A stretch of DNA of 64,000 nucleotides from NCBI GenBank assembly GCA_021083345.1, contig JAJGRE010000007.1:124001-188000 (forward strand). The letters run 5' to 3'. Made by a program: the position numbers and the translations under genes. The first letter of the stretch is position 1, and each line of letters begins with the position of its first letter. The DNA comes from Calditrichales bacterium MX18-03 (GTDB lineage Bacteria > Bacillota > Clostridia > Lutisporales > Lutisporaceae). Under the pieces are notes generated by a model. It was not told where the DNA came from. It did not search any database and saw only the letters and a list, made by a program, of their open reading frames with translations. Shown in pieces: positions 16,658-25,964 of this stretch.

Positions 16658-17719
16658 TCATAGTTTCCCCTTATACCGCAGCAGCCTGCATATCCTGGCA
16701 TATAAGACCGCTGCTGCCCCGCCTTTTCTGATCAGCTTCCGTGTAACCGGCTTGTTCTTTACGGAAATGGCTTTCGGATCGGTAAGGTACATAGCCAGAA
16801 CGCCTTTCACCACCGTCAGGTGGAAGCCCGGGTGCTTCAGCGCCATGCTGCCGGCAACCGACCTGTCGATGAAGTAGGACAGCCTCTGGCAGCAGAATGC
16901 CGGATCCTTGTAGTAATGCGTGAAGTTCAGATCACCTGACGCAATATCTTCCTCCGAGTCGATAAAGTAGTCCAGCAGGATATGCAGTCCTGCGATCCAC
17001 GGAAAATAAGCCGAATGCAGCCGAAGGATTTCCACTTCCTCTAGTTGGGGATTATGTGCTGCAGCGAACAGTACGAATACCCCTAGTGTTGAACCTGCAG
17101 CTGCAGAGAACTCCCAACGGTAAATGTGCGGATAATCCTTCAGTTCCCGCTCTGCCCAAGCCCACAATTTCTCTTCGCGCCGGTCCTTGCCCAGATGCTT
17201 AAGCGCTTGTAAATCGGTGTATAACGCCACCAGTTGAAGGATTTTGTCTTTTACAAGGGGATAAGAAGGTGCTCCTGCTATCGCAGCACGGCACTCCTCC
17301 ACCAGCGCTTTCAGATAGCCGTTATCGGCTTTATAGGGATAATAGGCATAATAATCTGCTACAGCGACTGACGGGTCGACGGCGTCCCGCATAGACAGGT
17401 GCAGCTGTCTGAACGCTTGTTCATCCTCCACCCCTGCCCGGTCACACAAATTATCCAAATAGTCGCTGATCGTCTGTAATGCAGTGATAAACCTGATCAT
17501 ATTGACCCTATCCGCCCCAGGGTAAAGGGCATAGACACTTCCGCCCAGCGCATGGAACCTCTTATCCCTGATGCTGGCCAAGGCCTGCTGCGCCAACATC
17601 TCATCCTCAGCCTGACGTGCCCGTCCTGAATACTCCTCCAGCTTCATGTCTACCATGGGCCAGACATCCTCAACAAATTCCTTAATAAGCCTAAGCCCTC
17701 TTTTGCTACTCGTTTTCAA
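16658..17719 (-). CDS. DUF2600 (YtpB-type) terpene synthase, tetraprenyl-beta-curcumene synthase-like
   Basis: A 353-residue all-helical protein of the DUF2600 family (PF10776). Its Bacillus member YtpB converts a C35 prenyl diphosphate to tetraprenyl-beta-curcumene, a precursor of sesquarterpenes. Aspartate-rich motifs stand at DYLDNLCDR (86-94) and DYFIDSEED (250-258), where magnesium and diphosphate would bind. Length and motif spacing match the family. It starts at TTG with GGTGA a few bases upstream; there is no good ATG before MVDMK at residue 22. It lies between the prenyl synthase and the flavoprotein paralog, diverging from the latter. The product here is an inference. Confidence 0.85.
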   Translation of the reverse strand: MKTSSKRGLRLIKEFVEDVWPMVDMKLEEYSGRARQAEDEMLAQQALASIRDKRFHALGGSVYALYPGADRVNMIRFITALQTISDYLDNLCDRAGVEDEQAFRQLHLSMRDAVDPSVAVADYYAYYPYKADNGYLKALVEECRAAIAGAPSYPLVKDKILQLVALYTDLQALKHLGKDRREEKLWAWAERELKDYPHIYRWEFSAAAGSTLGVFVLFAAAHNPQLEEVEILRLHSAYFPWIAGLHILLDYFIDSEEDIASGDLNFTHYYKDPAFCCQRLSYFIDRSVAGSMALKHPGFHLTVVKGVLAMYLTDPKAISVKNKPVTRKLIRKGGAAAVLYARICRLLRYKGKL

Positions 17720-17892
17720 TACTTCACCAACCTTTGATACTTTCTATGTCACTCGACGAAGGAAGCGTCTCAGACCCCGGAGACAGCCCTTTGATATAGC
17801 TTGAACTTTTTTTCGTTTTTTAGTCGTTCATGTTTATTGACCAATTTGGAAAGAATATAGAATGTCATCGTATTTGGAAACGAGGTAGTCAT

Positions 17893-18993
17893 ATGAAGGT
17901 AGCCATCATCGGTGCAGGACTTTCCGGGTTGGCCTGCGCCATCGAATTGGAGCGCCATGGAATCAGACCGGATATTTTCGAGGAAACAAAAATGCTGGGG
18001 GATAAGCCGGGAGCCTTGGTTGCCAGCCTCAGGCTCTTTACCGACTCTATCAGAAGTCCTATGAGTTATATGAAAAGCGCCTATGGCATCAGCCTGACGC
18101 CTTTGCACCCTATCAAGCAAATGGTGATGCACGCACCTCTAAAGTCCGTATCGACCAAAGGTAATCACGGCTATGTCTTTAAGAAAGGTATTGAAGCGGA
18201 TTCAGTGGAGCATCAGCTTGCAGCCCATATGAACGTACCGATCAAATTCAATACCCATATCAATCTGCGGGATATCAGGAATGAGTATGAACACATCGTC
18301 GTGGCGACAGGGATCAATACCATAGCAAAAGAGCTGGGGCTCTGGATGACCAACTTTCAAGCTCAATGCCGCCTCGCAACTATCTTTGGAGAGTTTGGCA
18401 ATAATGCTATGCATATGTGGCTGAACAAGTCCTTCGCAAGGAACGGTTATGCTTATATCCTTACCAAGAATCCAAGTGAAGCAGAACTTGTTCTCGTTGT
18501 ATCCGATATAGACCAAACCAGGCTGGACTACTTCTGGAATGAGTTCCTGATCAGAGAAAAACCCGGCTTCCATATTGGCAAATGCAACGATATTGAGCAT
18601 ATCATCGGCTACCCTTTGACAAATCGGTACGAAAATTGCTATTTTGTCGGGAATTGCGGCGGTATGATCGATGATTTTCTGGGATTTGGGTCGTTCCGTG
18701 CAATGGAAAGCGGCATTATGGCTGCCCGTGCTATCGCCTTGAAGCAGGATTTTAATAAGCTCCTGAAGCCATATAAAAAAGAGGTGCTGAGACTGCATGA
18801 GTACCGCAAGATGGTAGATCTCCTGAACAACAAAGATCTGGATATCGATATGTCCATTTTAGGATTACCGGTGTTGAAGCATATGATCTATAATAATCCT
18901 TTGTATAAAGCCAGGTATGGCATATGGGCGCCAAAAGGGATGCAGCTTCTGAAGAAATGGAAATACCCCTTTGATGTCAATCGAAGAGATTAA
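17893..18993 (+). CDS. FAD-dependent oxidoreductase, geranylgeranyl-reductase type (copy 2)
   Basis: A 366-residue flavoprotein, paralog of the one at 5737. It begins MKVAIIGAGLSGLACAIELER, with an acidic residue after the second strand (IFEE); the second FAD segment is GNCGGMIDDFLGFGS. Shared internal patterns include WLNKSFARNGYAY and a C-terminal tail rich in basic residues. The ATG at 17893 follows GAGG; the frame extends to 17830 without a ribosome site. It is followed after 23 bases by a CBO0543-like gene and diverges from the terpene synthase. Reduction or oxidation of the terpenoid product is a plausible role but not shown. Confidence 0.85.
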   Translation: MKVAIIGAGLSGLACAIELERHGIRPDIFEETKMLGDKPGALVASLRLFTDSIRSPMSYMKSAYGISLTPLHPIKQMVMHAPLKSVSTKGNHGYVFKKGIEADSVEHQLAAHMNVPIKFNTHINLRDIRNEYEHIVVATGINTIAKELGLWMTNFQAQCRLATIFGEFGNNAMHMWLNKSFARNGYAYILTKNPSEAELVLVVSDIDQTRLDYFWNEFLIREKPGFHIGKCNDIEHIIGYPLTNRYENCYFVGNCGGMIDDFLGFGSFRAMESGIMAARAIALKQDFNKLLKPYKKEVLRLHEYRKMVDLLNNKDLDIDMSILGLPVLKHMIYNNPLYKARYGIWAPKGMQLLKKWKYPFDVNRRD

Positions 18994-19016
18994 TCTGAAA
19001 TATTAAAGGTGACGAT

Positions 19017-19490
19017 ATGAGTAAGGAAGTATTAATTCTTATTCTAGCATGGACTATAACAACCACAATGCTGATTCTGTATGTCCCAAGGAATAAAGCT
19101 AGAGAAGCCTGGGTTATTTTCCTGTTCAAGCAGTTTATGACTTGGCTGCTGGGTCTTATCGTCGTCCAATACGGGCTGATCGAATATCCCGTCAGGTCCT
19201 TCAGTAATGCAACCAAAACAAGCTTTGACTTCGAATACTTTATCTACCCTTCGCTCTGTGTTGTTTTTAACTTGCATTATCCGGAAGGAAAAAGCCGCAC
19301 AAGGCAATTCCTACACTATTTTTACTTCTGCTCAGTCATGACAGCTATAGAAGTGCTATGCGAAAGGTATACAAATACCATAGAGTACATTCATTGGGAC
19401 TGGTATTTGACTTGGATTACCCTTTTTGCGACATTCTATGCCTCAAGGCATTATTATCTCTGGTTTTTTAAAATAAAGCCAAAGAGCTAA
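19017..19490 (+). CDS. Small polytopic membrane protein, CBO0543-like
   Basis: A 157-residue membrane protein with four or five helices (first helix VLILILAWTITTTMLILYV), several Trp and Tyr residues near helix ends, and a basic tail. It lies 23 bases after flavoprotein copy 2, with AAAGGTG before its ATG, repeating the flavoprotein/CBO0543 pairing seen at 5.7-7.4 kb. Function is unknown. Confidence 0.75.
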   Translation: MSKEVLILILAWTITTTMLILYVPRNKAREAWVIFLFKQFMTWLLGLIVVQYGLIEYPVRSFSNATKTSFDFEYFIYPSLCVVFNLHYPEGKSRTRQFLHYFYFCSVMTAIEVLCERYTNTIEYIHWDWYLTWITLFATFYASRHYYLWFFKIKPKS

Positions 19491-19504
19491 GGAGAAAAAA
19501 CCTT

Positions 19505-20008
19505 CTACCGCATCGTACCTATGGGTAATTTCAAGATATACAACGCCACGGTAATCAATGCGGCTGATATTGGCCATGCCAATAAAGGCTTCTGATAGTG
19601 AAGCCTTATCATGACAAACATCATAACGTCAAAGCCTGACGACCACCATAAGTTCCAACCGTTTTGAGCCAAAAACAATCCCTGCCATGTACATAAAGCC
19701 TCCAGTAAAATATATAAGCCTGCCCAAAGCAATATGTGGAATGCTTGCCTGATGGGCTTTCGGGGATAATGCGACAGGAATAAGATTACTGTGCTTGGAA
19801 ATACAGTGAAAGCAATAAAAATATCACTGAGGGTATGGTTGACTATTTTATAGTTGAATTCCCACAAGGGATAATGCGCAGTCAGAAAATTGGTCAGGAA
19901 ATCAACCAGAATCACGTAAAGAATCGTGGGATAGTACACCTTCCAATTTTTCCAATCCCCCCATTTCCAGCAGCAAAAGATAAAAAAGGGTGCCGATAAT
20001 GCAATCAT
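19505..20008 (-). CDS. Small polytopic membrane protein, CBO0543-like
   Basis: A 167-residue membrane protein with about five hydrophobic helices and many aromatic residues (FFIFCCWKWGDWKNW near the start). It starts at the ATG at 20008 behind AAGGAG; the frame upstream is shadow of the DUF3231 gene. It is convergent with the CBO0543-like gene at 19017, with 14 bases between stops, and follows the DUF3231 pair in the same direction with an 11-base gap, so it may be cotranscribed with them. Confidence 0.75.
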   Translation of the reverse strand: MIALSAPFFIFCCWKWGDWKNWKVYYPTILYVILVDFLTNFLTAHYPLWEFNYKIVNHTLSDIFIAFTVFPSTVILFLSHYPRKPIRQAFHILLWAGLYILLEALCTWQGLFLAQNGWNLWWSSGFDVMMFVMIRLHYQKPLLAWPISAALITVALYILKLPIGTMR

Positions 20009-20019
20009 ACCATTTCTCC

Positions 20020-21030
20020 TTATGAGTTGATGAGCTGGTTGCGGTCCTCCATCTGCGGCGGCTCCTCCAGCCATTTGTGCTTGATCATCAGCTTGCCGCC
20101 TTCCCTGGCATACTGCAGATTGTCCTTTGCAACAGCGCCCATTTTAACTACAAGGTCGCTCCTCATGCTGTACGACATGCCGAATCCGCTGCTGCCCATC
20201 GAATAGTTTGATAATGTATTCGTCAGAAACATCATCAATTTATCTGAAAAGGCGGGTAAGATAGAGTCGGTGGCTTTGCCTGCCCATGTAGTCGGGGGTT
20301 GGATATCGCTCTGCAAAAGAATGTTGCTGAAGTCGCTTATGGTTTGTTTGGCAAGCTCTTTTCCTTTGACAAAGTAATCCCTCACTTCACTCTCTTTGGC
20401 AGTCTGCGCAAAGCCTGTCATTAATTGCATTCCCAATACGTTTGACTCAATCAACTGGAAAATGTATGATACTTCCAGGGCATTCAGAGCCCGCTTCTTT
20501 CCCATCAGTTGTATACCGCTCATGTATTCTTTATCCTCGATGAATTCTACCGCTTTCGGCATGCTGACGTAGGGTGGCCTGACCAGGACGCCTTGCTCCG
20601 TAAGATAGTCAGTGCATGCATTGTATGTGTTTTTGGATACTGGTATTGTATTTGCAAAAAAATCCTGGATATCCTTCCTGTATGACATACCAATATGTAC
20701 GGCATTAAACCCCAAGGTTATCTTTGATATTGTACGTAGAAACATGATATGGAAAATGTCATCAAACAGGCCCGGCGCATCGTTGAAGACATCCCTGCCG
20801 TCAAAGGCAATGGGGACAACCGCTTTTTCATTTTCGAATGTTCTTTTAATCTCCGCAACAAGTGCTTCTTTGTCCTTGGCATAATTGTTCAATATGTCTT
20901 TCGCCTTTTGGTCCGTGGTTTTCTGGGCAAATGATCCGATTATCGTAGTGAACAATGATTTTGTCAAGTAAGACAGCCATAATATGCCTATTTCACCGGA
21001 TGTTATCTTGGTTTCAGTTATGTTGGTCAT
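20020..21030 (-). CDS. DUF3231 family protein (copy 2 of a tandem pair)
   Basis: A 336-residue, helical protein of the DUF3231 family (PF11553), which in spore formers consists of two ferritin-like four-helix units and is of unknown function. It starts MTNITETKITSGEIGILW; repeated features include the doubled YVSMP-type and GMS(Y)SMRSDL segments in each half. The ATG at 21030 follows GGAGG. It lies 23 bases after the other copy, with about two-thirds identical residues by eye and an almost identical last 25 residues. A spore-coat or spore-membrane role is inferred from the neighbourhood. Confidence 0.88.
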   Translation of the reverse strand: MTNITETKITSGEIGILWLSYLTKSLFTTIIGSFAQKTTDQKAKDILNNYAKDKEALVAEIKRTFENEKAVVPIAFDGRDVFNDAPGLFDDIFHIMFLRTISKITLGFNAVHIGMSYRKDIQDFFANTIPVSKNTYNACTDYLTEQGVLVRPPYVSMPKAVEFIEDKEYMSGIQLMGKKRALNALEVSYIFQLIESNVLGMQLMTGFAQTAKESEVRDYFVKGKELAKQTISDFSNILLQSDIQPPTTWAGKATDSILPAFSDKLMMFLTNTLSNYSMGSSGFGMSYSMRSDLVVKMGAVAKDNLQYAREGGKLMIKHKWLEEPPQMEDRNQLINS

Positions 21031-21053
21031 TTTTATCCTCCATGCGGGATTTT

Positions 21054-22064
21054 TTATGAATTGATTAAATGGTTGCGGTCTTCCATCTGAGGAGGCTCTT
21101 CCAACCACTTATGCTTGATCATCAGCTTGCCGCCTTCTCTGGCATAGTCCAAGGTATCCTTGGCAATAACAGAAAGCTTTATAGGCAAGTCGCTCCGCAT
21201 GCTGAAAGCCATACCTAATGCATTACCGGCCATAGCATAGCTGGATAATATATTAGAAAGAAACATCATCATTTTATCCGAAAAAGGCGGCACCACTGTG
21301 TCTGTTGCTTTGCCTGCCCAAGTAGCAGGCGGTTGGATATCACTCTGCAAGATAACATCGCTTAAGTCACTTACAATTTTCTTTGCCAGCTCTTTGCCTT
21401 TGAGAAAATAATCCCTTACTTCTTTCTCCTTGGCAACCTGGGCAAAGCCTGTCGTTAGCTGCATTCCCATAATATTCGATTCAATAATGAAGAAAATATA
21501 GGATATTTCAAGGGTATTCAAGGTACGCTTGTTTCCAAGGAGCTGTATCCCGCTCATGTATTTTTTCGCCTCAATGAATTCTACTTCTTTCGGCATACTG
21601 ACATAGGGCGGACGTGCCAAGACACCCTGCTCTGTAAGATAATCCGTGCAAATATTGAATGTGTCTTGAGAAAGCCTCAATGCCTTTCCGAAGAAATCCC
21701 TTATATCCTTTCTATAGGACATACTCAAATGTACGGAGTTAAACCCTAATTTTGTCTTTGACAGGATCCGAAGAAACATAACGTGGAAAACATCATCAAA
21801 CAAGCTGGGAGCGTCATCAAAAACGTCCCTACTGTCAAATGCCGTTGGAACAACAGCCTTTTCATTTTCAAATATCCTTTTTATCTCCGCTATGAGTTTT
21901 TCATTCTCAGAGACATAATGCGTTAATATGTCTTTTGCCTTTTGATCCGTCGCTTTCCGGGCGAATAGCCCTAACATTTGCGCAAGCAGTGTTTTTGCCT
22001 GATAGGACATCCACAGTATGCCAATTTCCCCGGATGTTATCTTGGTTTCTGTTAAATTAGCCAT
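21054..22064 (-). CDS. DUF3231 family protein (copy 1 of a tandem pair)
   Basis: A 336-residue paralog of the preceding entry, the same length to the residue. It starts MANLTETKITSGEIGILW behind GGAGAGG at 22064. The C-terminal stretch GGKLMIKHKWLEEPPQMEDR is shared exactly between copies, suggesting either strong selection or recent gene conversion. It is the first gene of the run DUF3231, DUF3231, CBO0543-like and begins 78 bases after the terminator of the V-ATPase operon. Confidence 0.88.
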   Translation of the reverse strand: MANLTETKITSGEIGILWMSYQAKTLLAQMLGLFARKATDQKAKDILTHYVSENEKLIAEIKRIFENEKAVVPTAFDSRDVFDDAPSLFDDVFHVMFLRILSKTKLGFNSVHLSMSYRKDIRDFFGKALRLSQDTFNICTDYLTEQGVLARPPYVSMPKEVEFIEAKKYMSGIQLLGNKRTLNTLEISYIFFIIESNIMGMQLTTGFAQVAKEKEVRDYFLKGKELAKKIVSDLSDVILQSDIQPPATWAGKATDTVVPPFSDKMMMFLSNILSSYAMAGNALGMAFSMRSDLPIKLSVIAKDTLDYAREGGKLMIKHKWLEEPPQMEDRNHLINS

Positions 22065-22141
22065 TTGTATCCTCTCCTCTCGCTTGATACTGTTATTGTA
22101 ACCATGAAAAAACAAATTATTGACAGATTGGCAATCTGCAG

Positions 22142-22177
22142 AAAAAAAAGACCGCGGCAGCACTTAAGCTTCCGCGG
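22142..22177 (-). terminator. Terminator of the V-ATPase operon, overlapping the last stop codon
   Basis: On the minus strand CCGCGGAAGC pairs with GCTGCCGCGG (one mismatch) and is followed by eight T residues. The TAA of subunit D (22166-22164) lies in the loop. Confidence 0.85.
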
Positions 22178-22796
22178 CTCTTCTTTCACCTTTCTTTTTT
22201 ACCACCTTCAACCGGAAGAAATCCTCCCGTTCCTTTTCCTCCAGCACCTCCGATATAGCCCTTACGATCTCCTTATACTTGGGAATCTGTATGTTCTGCA
22301 GGGCATTTGCCCTTTTCTGCGTCCTTTTGACCTCCATGGCCAGCTTGTATACCGAATCCTCCACCTCCGAAAGCTCGTAAAGCAGCTTCTTGACCTCCAG
22401 AAATTTCTGCAGCGCCACGTCCATGGCGGTGTTGGTGTTAAAAAAGCTGTAGTAATGAGAAAGCTGCTCTTCCTGATATTTGATCTCAGGAATCTCCACC
22501 CCCATGATGCTTTTTGTCACCACCTCCACACCGGATGCAATGGGTATGGACTGTGCAATCTGCTCCACATTGCTGATGCCCATGGTGATGTTGGCAGTCC
22601 GCAGCGCTTCATATGCGTCCTGAAAAACCACGGCCACCTTCTTTTGAATCTCCTCCGCCCGATCAATGAAGCCCATCATGGTCATGATGAGCACATTCCT
22701 TTTTTTGTCCAAGAGCTCAAAACCCTTCTGAGCAAGCTCCAGGGAGCTCTGGGCGGACATGAGGCTGGTTTTGGTAAACGTAATGTTCTGCTGCAT
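22164..22796 (-). CDS. ntpD: V-type ATP synthase subunit D
   Basis: The central rotor shaft of the V/A-type ATPase. 210 residues, long N- and C-terminal helices forming a coiled coil (KTSLMSAQSSLELAQKGFELLDKKRNVL at the start) with a short globular middle, the normal layout and length for the family. Last gene of the nine-gene operon, 20 bases after subunit B. Confidence 0.95.
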   Translation of the reverse strand: MQQNITFTKTSLMSAQSSLELAQKGFELLDKKRNVLIMTMMGFIDRAEEIQKKVAVVFQDAYEALRTANITMGISNVEQIAQSIPIASGVEVVTKSIMGVEIPEIKYQEEQLSHYYSFFNTNTAMDVALQKFLEVKKLLYELSEVEDSVYKLAMEVKRTQKRANALQNIQIPKYKEIVRAISEVLEEKEREDFFRLKVVKKKGERRAAEA

Positions 22797-22816
22797 GATA
22801 CGACCTCGTCATCCTA

Positions 22817-24184
22817 TTACTTCAGATACTTATCAATGTATTCCGGCTTGATGCGGTTCAGCTCTTCCTTCGGCAGCACCCTCAGGAGCTCCCACATGAT
22901 ATCCAGGGACTCTATGACGTCGCGGTTGCCTTCGAAGCCCTGGTTCAAGAGCTTCTGCTCAAACTGCCTGCCGAACTCCAGGTATTTTTTGTCCAGCTCC
23001 GACAGGTCATCCTCTCCGATGACCTGCGCCAGGGACCGCACATCCTGTACATGGGAGTAGGCGGAAAAAACCTGGTTGGCCAGGTCGGGATGATCCTCCC
23101 GGGTATAGCCCTCCCCGATGCTTTCCTTCATAAGTCTGGAGAGGGAAGGCAGCACGTTGATGGGGGGGTATATATTCTTCTGAAACAGCTCCCTGGACAG
23201 AATGATCTGCCCCTCGGTGATAAACCCCGTCAAATCCGGTACAGGATGAGTGATATCGTCATTGGGCATGGTCAGGATAGGGATCTGGGTAATGCTGCCC
23301 TCGGCATTCTTGATCATGCCGGCCCGTTCATACAGGCTGGCCAGATCAGAGTATAGGTAGCCGGGATAACCCCTCCTGGAAGGCACTTCCTCCCTGGCGG
23401 AGGAGATTTCCCGGAGGGCTTCGCTATAGTTGGTCATATTGGTCATGATGACCAATATGTGCATATCCTGCTCGAAGGCCAGGTACTCCGCCGCAGTCAG
23501 GGCGCAGCGGGGTGTGGTGATGCGTTCTACAATGGGGTCATCCGCCAGGTTGACGTACATGACCACCTTGTTCAGCACCCCGGAAAGCTCGAACTGCTTG
23601 CGGAAGAAATCCGCCTCATCATGCTTGATGCCCATGGCGGCAAACACGATGGCGAAATTATCCTCCCGGGCGCCGGCGATCTTGGCTTGCTTGACGATCT
23701 GCGCAGCCAGCTCGTTATGGGGCAGACCGTCTCCCGAGAAGATCGGGAGCTTCTGCCCCCGGATCAGCGTCGTCAGGCCGTCGATGGCGGAGATGCCGGT
23801 CTGGATATAATTTCGCGGGTAGCGCCGGCCCACCGGATTGATGGGGCGGCCGTTGATGTCGTATTTTTTGTCTGAGTAAAAACCGGCACCGTCGATAGGC
23901 TCTCCTATGCCGTTGAAAATACGGCCCAGTATATCCCTGGACAGCGGTACCGTCATGGGATGCCCAGTGAAAGCCACGCTGGTGTTCCCCAGGGAGATGC
24001 CCGAAGTGCTCTCAAAAACCTGGATCACCACGCGGTCCCGGTCGATCTGGACTACTTTCCCCTTTTTCCGCTGGCTTCCATTGACTTCGATATCCACCAG
24101 CTCGCCGAACACCGCTTCCCGGACACCGGAAAGCACGATCAGGGGACCTTCAATCCGGTCCAGCTTGAGATACTTAACCCTCAT
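22817..24184 (-). CDS. ntpB: V-type ATP synthase subunit B
   Basis: The non-catalytic nucleotide-binding subunit of the V1 head, alternating with subunit A. 455 residues, normal length. Recognisable segments are [45 protein letters not shown] and [21 protein letters not shown]-like (here [21 protein letters not shown]). It lacks a true P-loop, as expected. The start overlaps the end of subunit A by 11 bases. Confidence 0.97.
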   Translation of the reverse strand: MRVKYLKLDRIEGPLIVLSGVREAVFGELVDIEVNGSQRKKGKVVQIDRDRVVIQVFESTSGISLGNTSVAFTGHPMTVPLSRDILGRIFNGIGEPIDGAGFYSDKKYDINGRPINPVGRRYPRNYIQTGISAIDGLTTLIRGQKLPIFSGDGLPHNELAAQIVKQAKIAGAREDNFAIVFAAMGIKHDEADFFRKQFELSGVLNKVVMYVNLADDPIVERITTPRCALTAAEYLAFEQDMHILVIMTNMTNYSEALREISSAREEVPSRRGYPGYLYSDLASLYERAGMIKNAEGSITQIPILTMPNDDITHPVPDLTGFITEGQIILSRELFQKNIYPPINVLPSLSRLMKESIGEGYTREDHPDLANQVFSAYSHVQDVRSLAQVIGEDDLSELDKKYLEFGRQFEQKLLNQGFEGNRDVIESLDIMWELLRVLPKEELNRIKPEYIDKYLK

Positions 24185-25964
24185 GCCTTGCGCCCCCTTT
24201 GCTGTAGGTTTTGTCCAGCCCGTCGTAATAGTCCCGGATTTCCCGGATATAATCCTCCAGGATTTCCTGCCGGTTCTCCGGAACGTTGTATTTCATAGTC
24301 GTTATTTTATAAAAAAGCGCGTCATTCTTGACCTTGGACATGGGCGCACCCTTCTTTACGCATTTTATGGCATTCTCATACAGTGCGTCGATGACGCGAA
24401 GCATGCGGTACTGCTTGGCCAGGGATACGTTGGCATCGTCGGCATGATAAGCGTTCTGCTGAAGGTAACCCACCTTGATGACCCTGGAAATCTCCAGGAT
24501 CAGCCTTTGGTCATCCGGCAGTATGTCCTCTCCCACCAGCTTGACGATTTCCTGCAGCTTATCCTCCTCCTGAAGGATCCGCAGCAGCTTGGCCCGCAGC
24601 TCCAGCATCTCCGGTGATGCGTTTTCGTCATACCAGTCCTTCAGGTCGGTCACATATCCGCTGTAGGACCGCAGCCAGTTGATGGAGGGATAATGTCTGG
24701 CGTAGGCCAATGCCTTATCCAGTGCCAGGAAGGTGCTGACCACCCGCTTGGTATTCTGCGTAACAGGCTCCGTAAAGTCGCCCCCTGCCGGCGAGACAGC
24801 GCCGATAACGGTTATGGAGCCGCCGGAACCGCCCAGGGTCTCGATGTCTCCCGCCCGCTCATAAAACTGCGCCAGACGGGAGGGCAGATACGCCGGGAAG
24901 CCTTCTTCCGCCGGCATCTCCTCCAGGCGTCCCGAAATCTCCCTCAGGGCTTCGGCCCAACGGGAGGTGGAATCCGCCATGATGGCTATATGATAACCCA
25001 TGTCTCTGAAATACTCTGCTATGGTAATGCCGGTATAGATGGAAGCCTCGCGGGCTGCAACCGGCATGTTGGAGGTATTGGCAATCAGCACCGTCCGCTC
25101 CATGATGGACTTGCCGCTTCTGGGGTCCTTGATCTCCGGAAAGTCCTCCAGAACCTCCGTCATCTCGTTTCCTCTTTCGCCAACACCGATGTAGACGATG
25201 ATGTCGGCGTCGCTCCACTTGGCCAGCTGGTGCTGAGTGATGGTCTTTCCGGTGCCGAAGCCCCCGGGAATAGCAGCCGTACCGCCTTTTGCCAGCGGGA
25301 AGAAGGTATCGATGACCCGCTGTCCCGTCACCAGCAGCTTGCCGATGGGATTGCGCTTGGCAACCGGCCGTGGCTGTCTCACCGGCCATAGCTGGTACAG
25401 CTTCAGCTCATGGCGGCTGCCTTCCTCCTCAAGGGTCACCAGCGTCTGCTCGATGGTGTAGCTGCCGCTTCTCTCGGCAAACACCACCTTCCCCTTGAGG
25501 TGGGGCGGTACCATGAGCCGGTGTCGGATCATGGAGGTTTCCTGGATGGTGGCATATACCTGCCCTGCGGTCAGGTAATCCCCTTCCTTTGCAACCATTT
25601 CCACTGCCCACTGCTTTTGTTCATCCAGTGAAACAAGACCGACGCCCTCCGGAATGAAAGCGTTTCCATCCTTGTACATGGCAAGCAGCGGACGCTCTAT
25701 GCCGTCAAAAATATTGCTCAGTATCCCGGGCCCCAGCTTGACGGAGAGCGGGCTTCCCGTGGAGAGGATCTCCTCCCCCCGGCTCAGACCGGAGGTCTCC
25801 TCATAAACCTGGATGGTGGCCGTGTCCTTGCTGATGGAGATCACCTCTCCGATCAGCCGCTTTTTTCCCACCAGCACCATTTCCCTCATTTTCAGGCCCT
25901 GGGCATTTTCCGCCTTTACAACGGGTCCGTTTATGTAGATGATTTCTCCTGCATGCTTTTCCAT
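24174..25964 (-). CDS. ntpA: V-type ATP synthase subunit A (catalytic)
   Basis: The catalytic ATP-hydrolysing subunit. 596 residues, with the P-loop GGFGTGKT (about residues 235-242), [11 protein letters not shown], the Walker-B region [30 protein letters not shown], and the large non-homologous insert of A subunits at about 115-190. Normal length. Its ATG lies directly at the end of the subunit E gene (one shared base). Confidence 0.98.
   Translation of the reverse strand: MEKHAGEIIYINGPVVKAENAQGLKMREMVLVGKKRLIGEVISISKDTATIQVYEETSGLSRGEEILSTGSPLSVKLGPGILSNIFDGIERPLLAMYKDGNAFIPEGVGLVSLDEQKQWAVEMVAKEGDYLTAGQVYATIQETSMIRHRLMVPPHLKGKVVFAERSGSYTIEQTLVTLEEEGSRHELKLYQLWPVRQPRPVAKRNPIGKLLVTGQRVIDTFFPLAKGGTAAIPGGFGTGKTITQHQLAKWSDADIIVYIGVGERGNEMTEVLEDFPEIKDPRSGKSIMERTVLIANTSNMPVAAREASIYTGITIAEYFRDMGYHIAIMADSTSRWAEALREISGRLEEMPAEEGFPAYLPSRLAQFYERAGDIETLGGSGGSITVIGAVSPAGGDFTEPVTQNTKRVVSTFLALDKALAYARHYPSINWLRSYSGYVTDLKDWYDENASPEMLELRAKLLRILQEEDKLQEIVKLVGEDILPDDQRLILEISRVIKVGYLQQNAYHADDANVSLAKQYRMLRVIDALYENAIKCVKKGAPMSKVKNDALFYKITTMKYNVPENRQEILEDYIREIRDYYDGLDKTYSKGGARHEG

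Noticed and set aside
15583-16701. A 372-codon open frame on the minus strand over the prenyl synthase gene
   Set aside because: It is antisense to a gene with clear catalytic motifs, has no plausible ribosome site or family, and its composition (His, Cys, Gln rich) is that of a shadow frame.
17770-17892. A promoter TTGACC-15-TAGAAT before flavoprotein copy 2
   Set aside because: The 15-base spacer is too short to trust and no sporulation-type match was convincing, so it is not listed.
22065-23060. A 331-codon plus-strand frame across the V-ATPase D and B genes
   Set aside because: Shadow of two certain genes and rich in His/Leu runs typical of reverse-complement reading.
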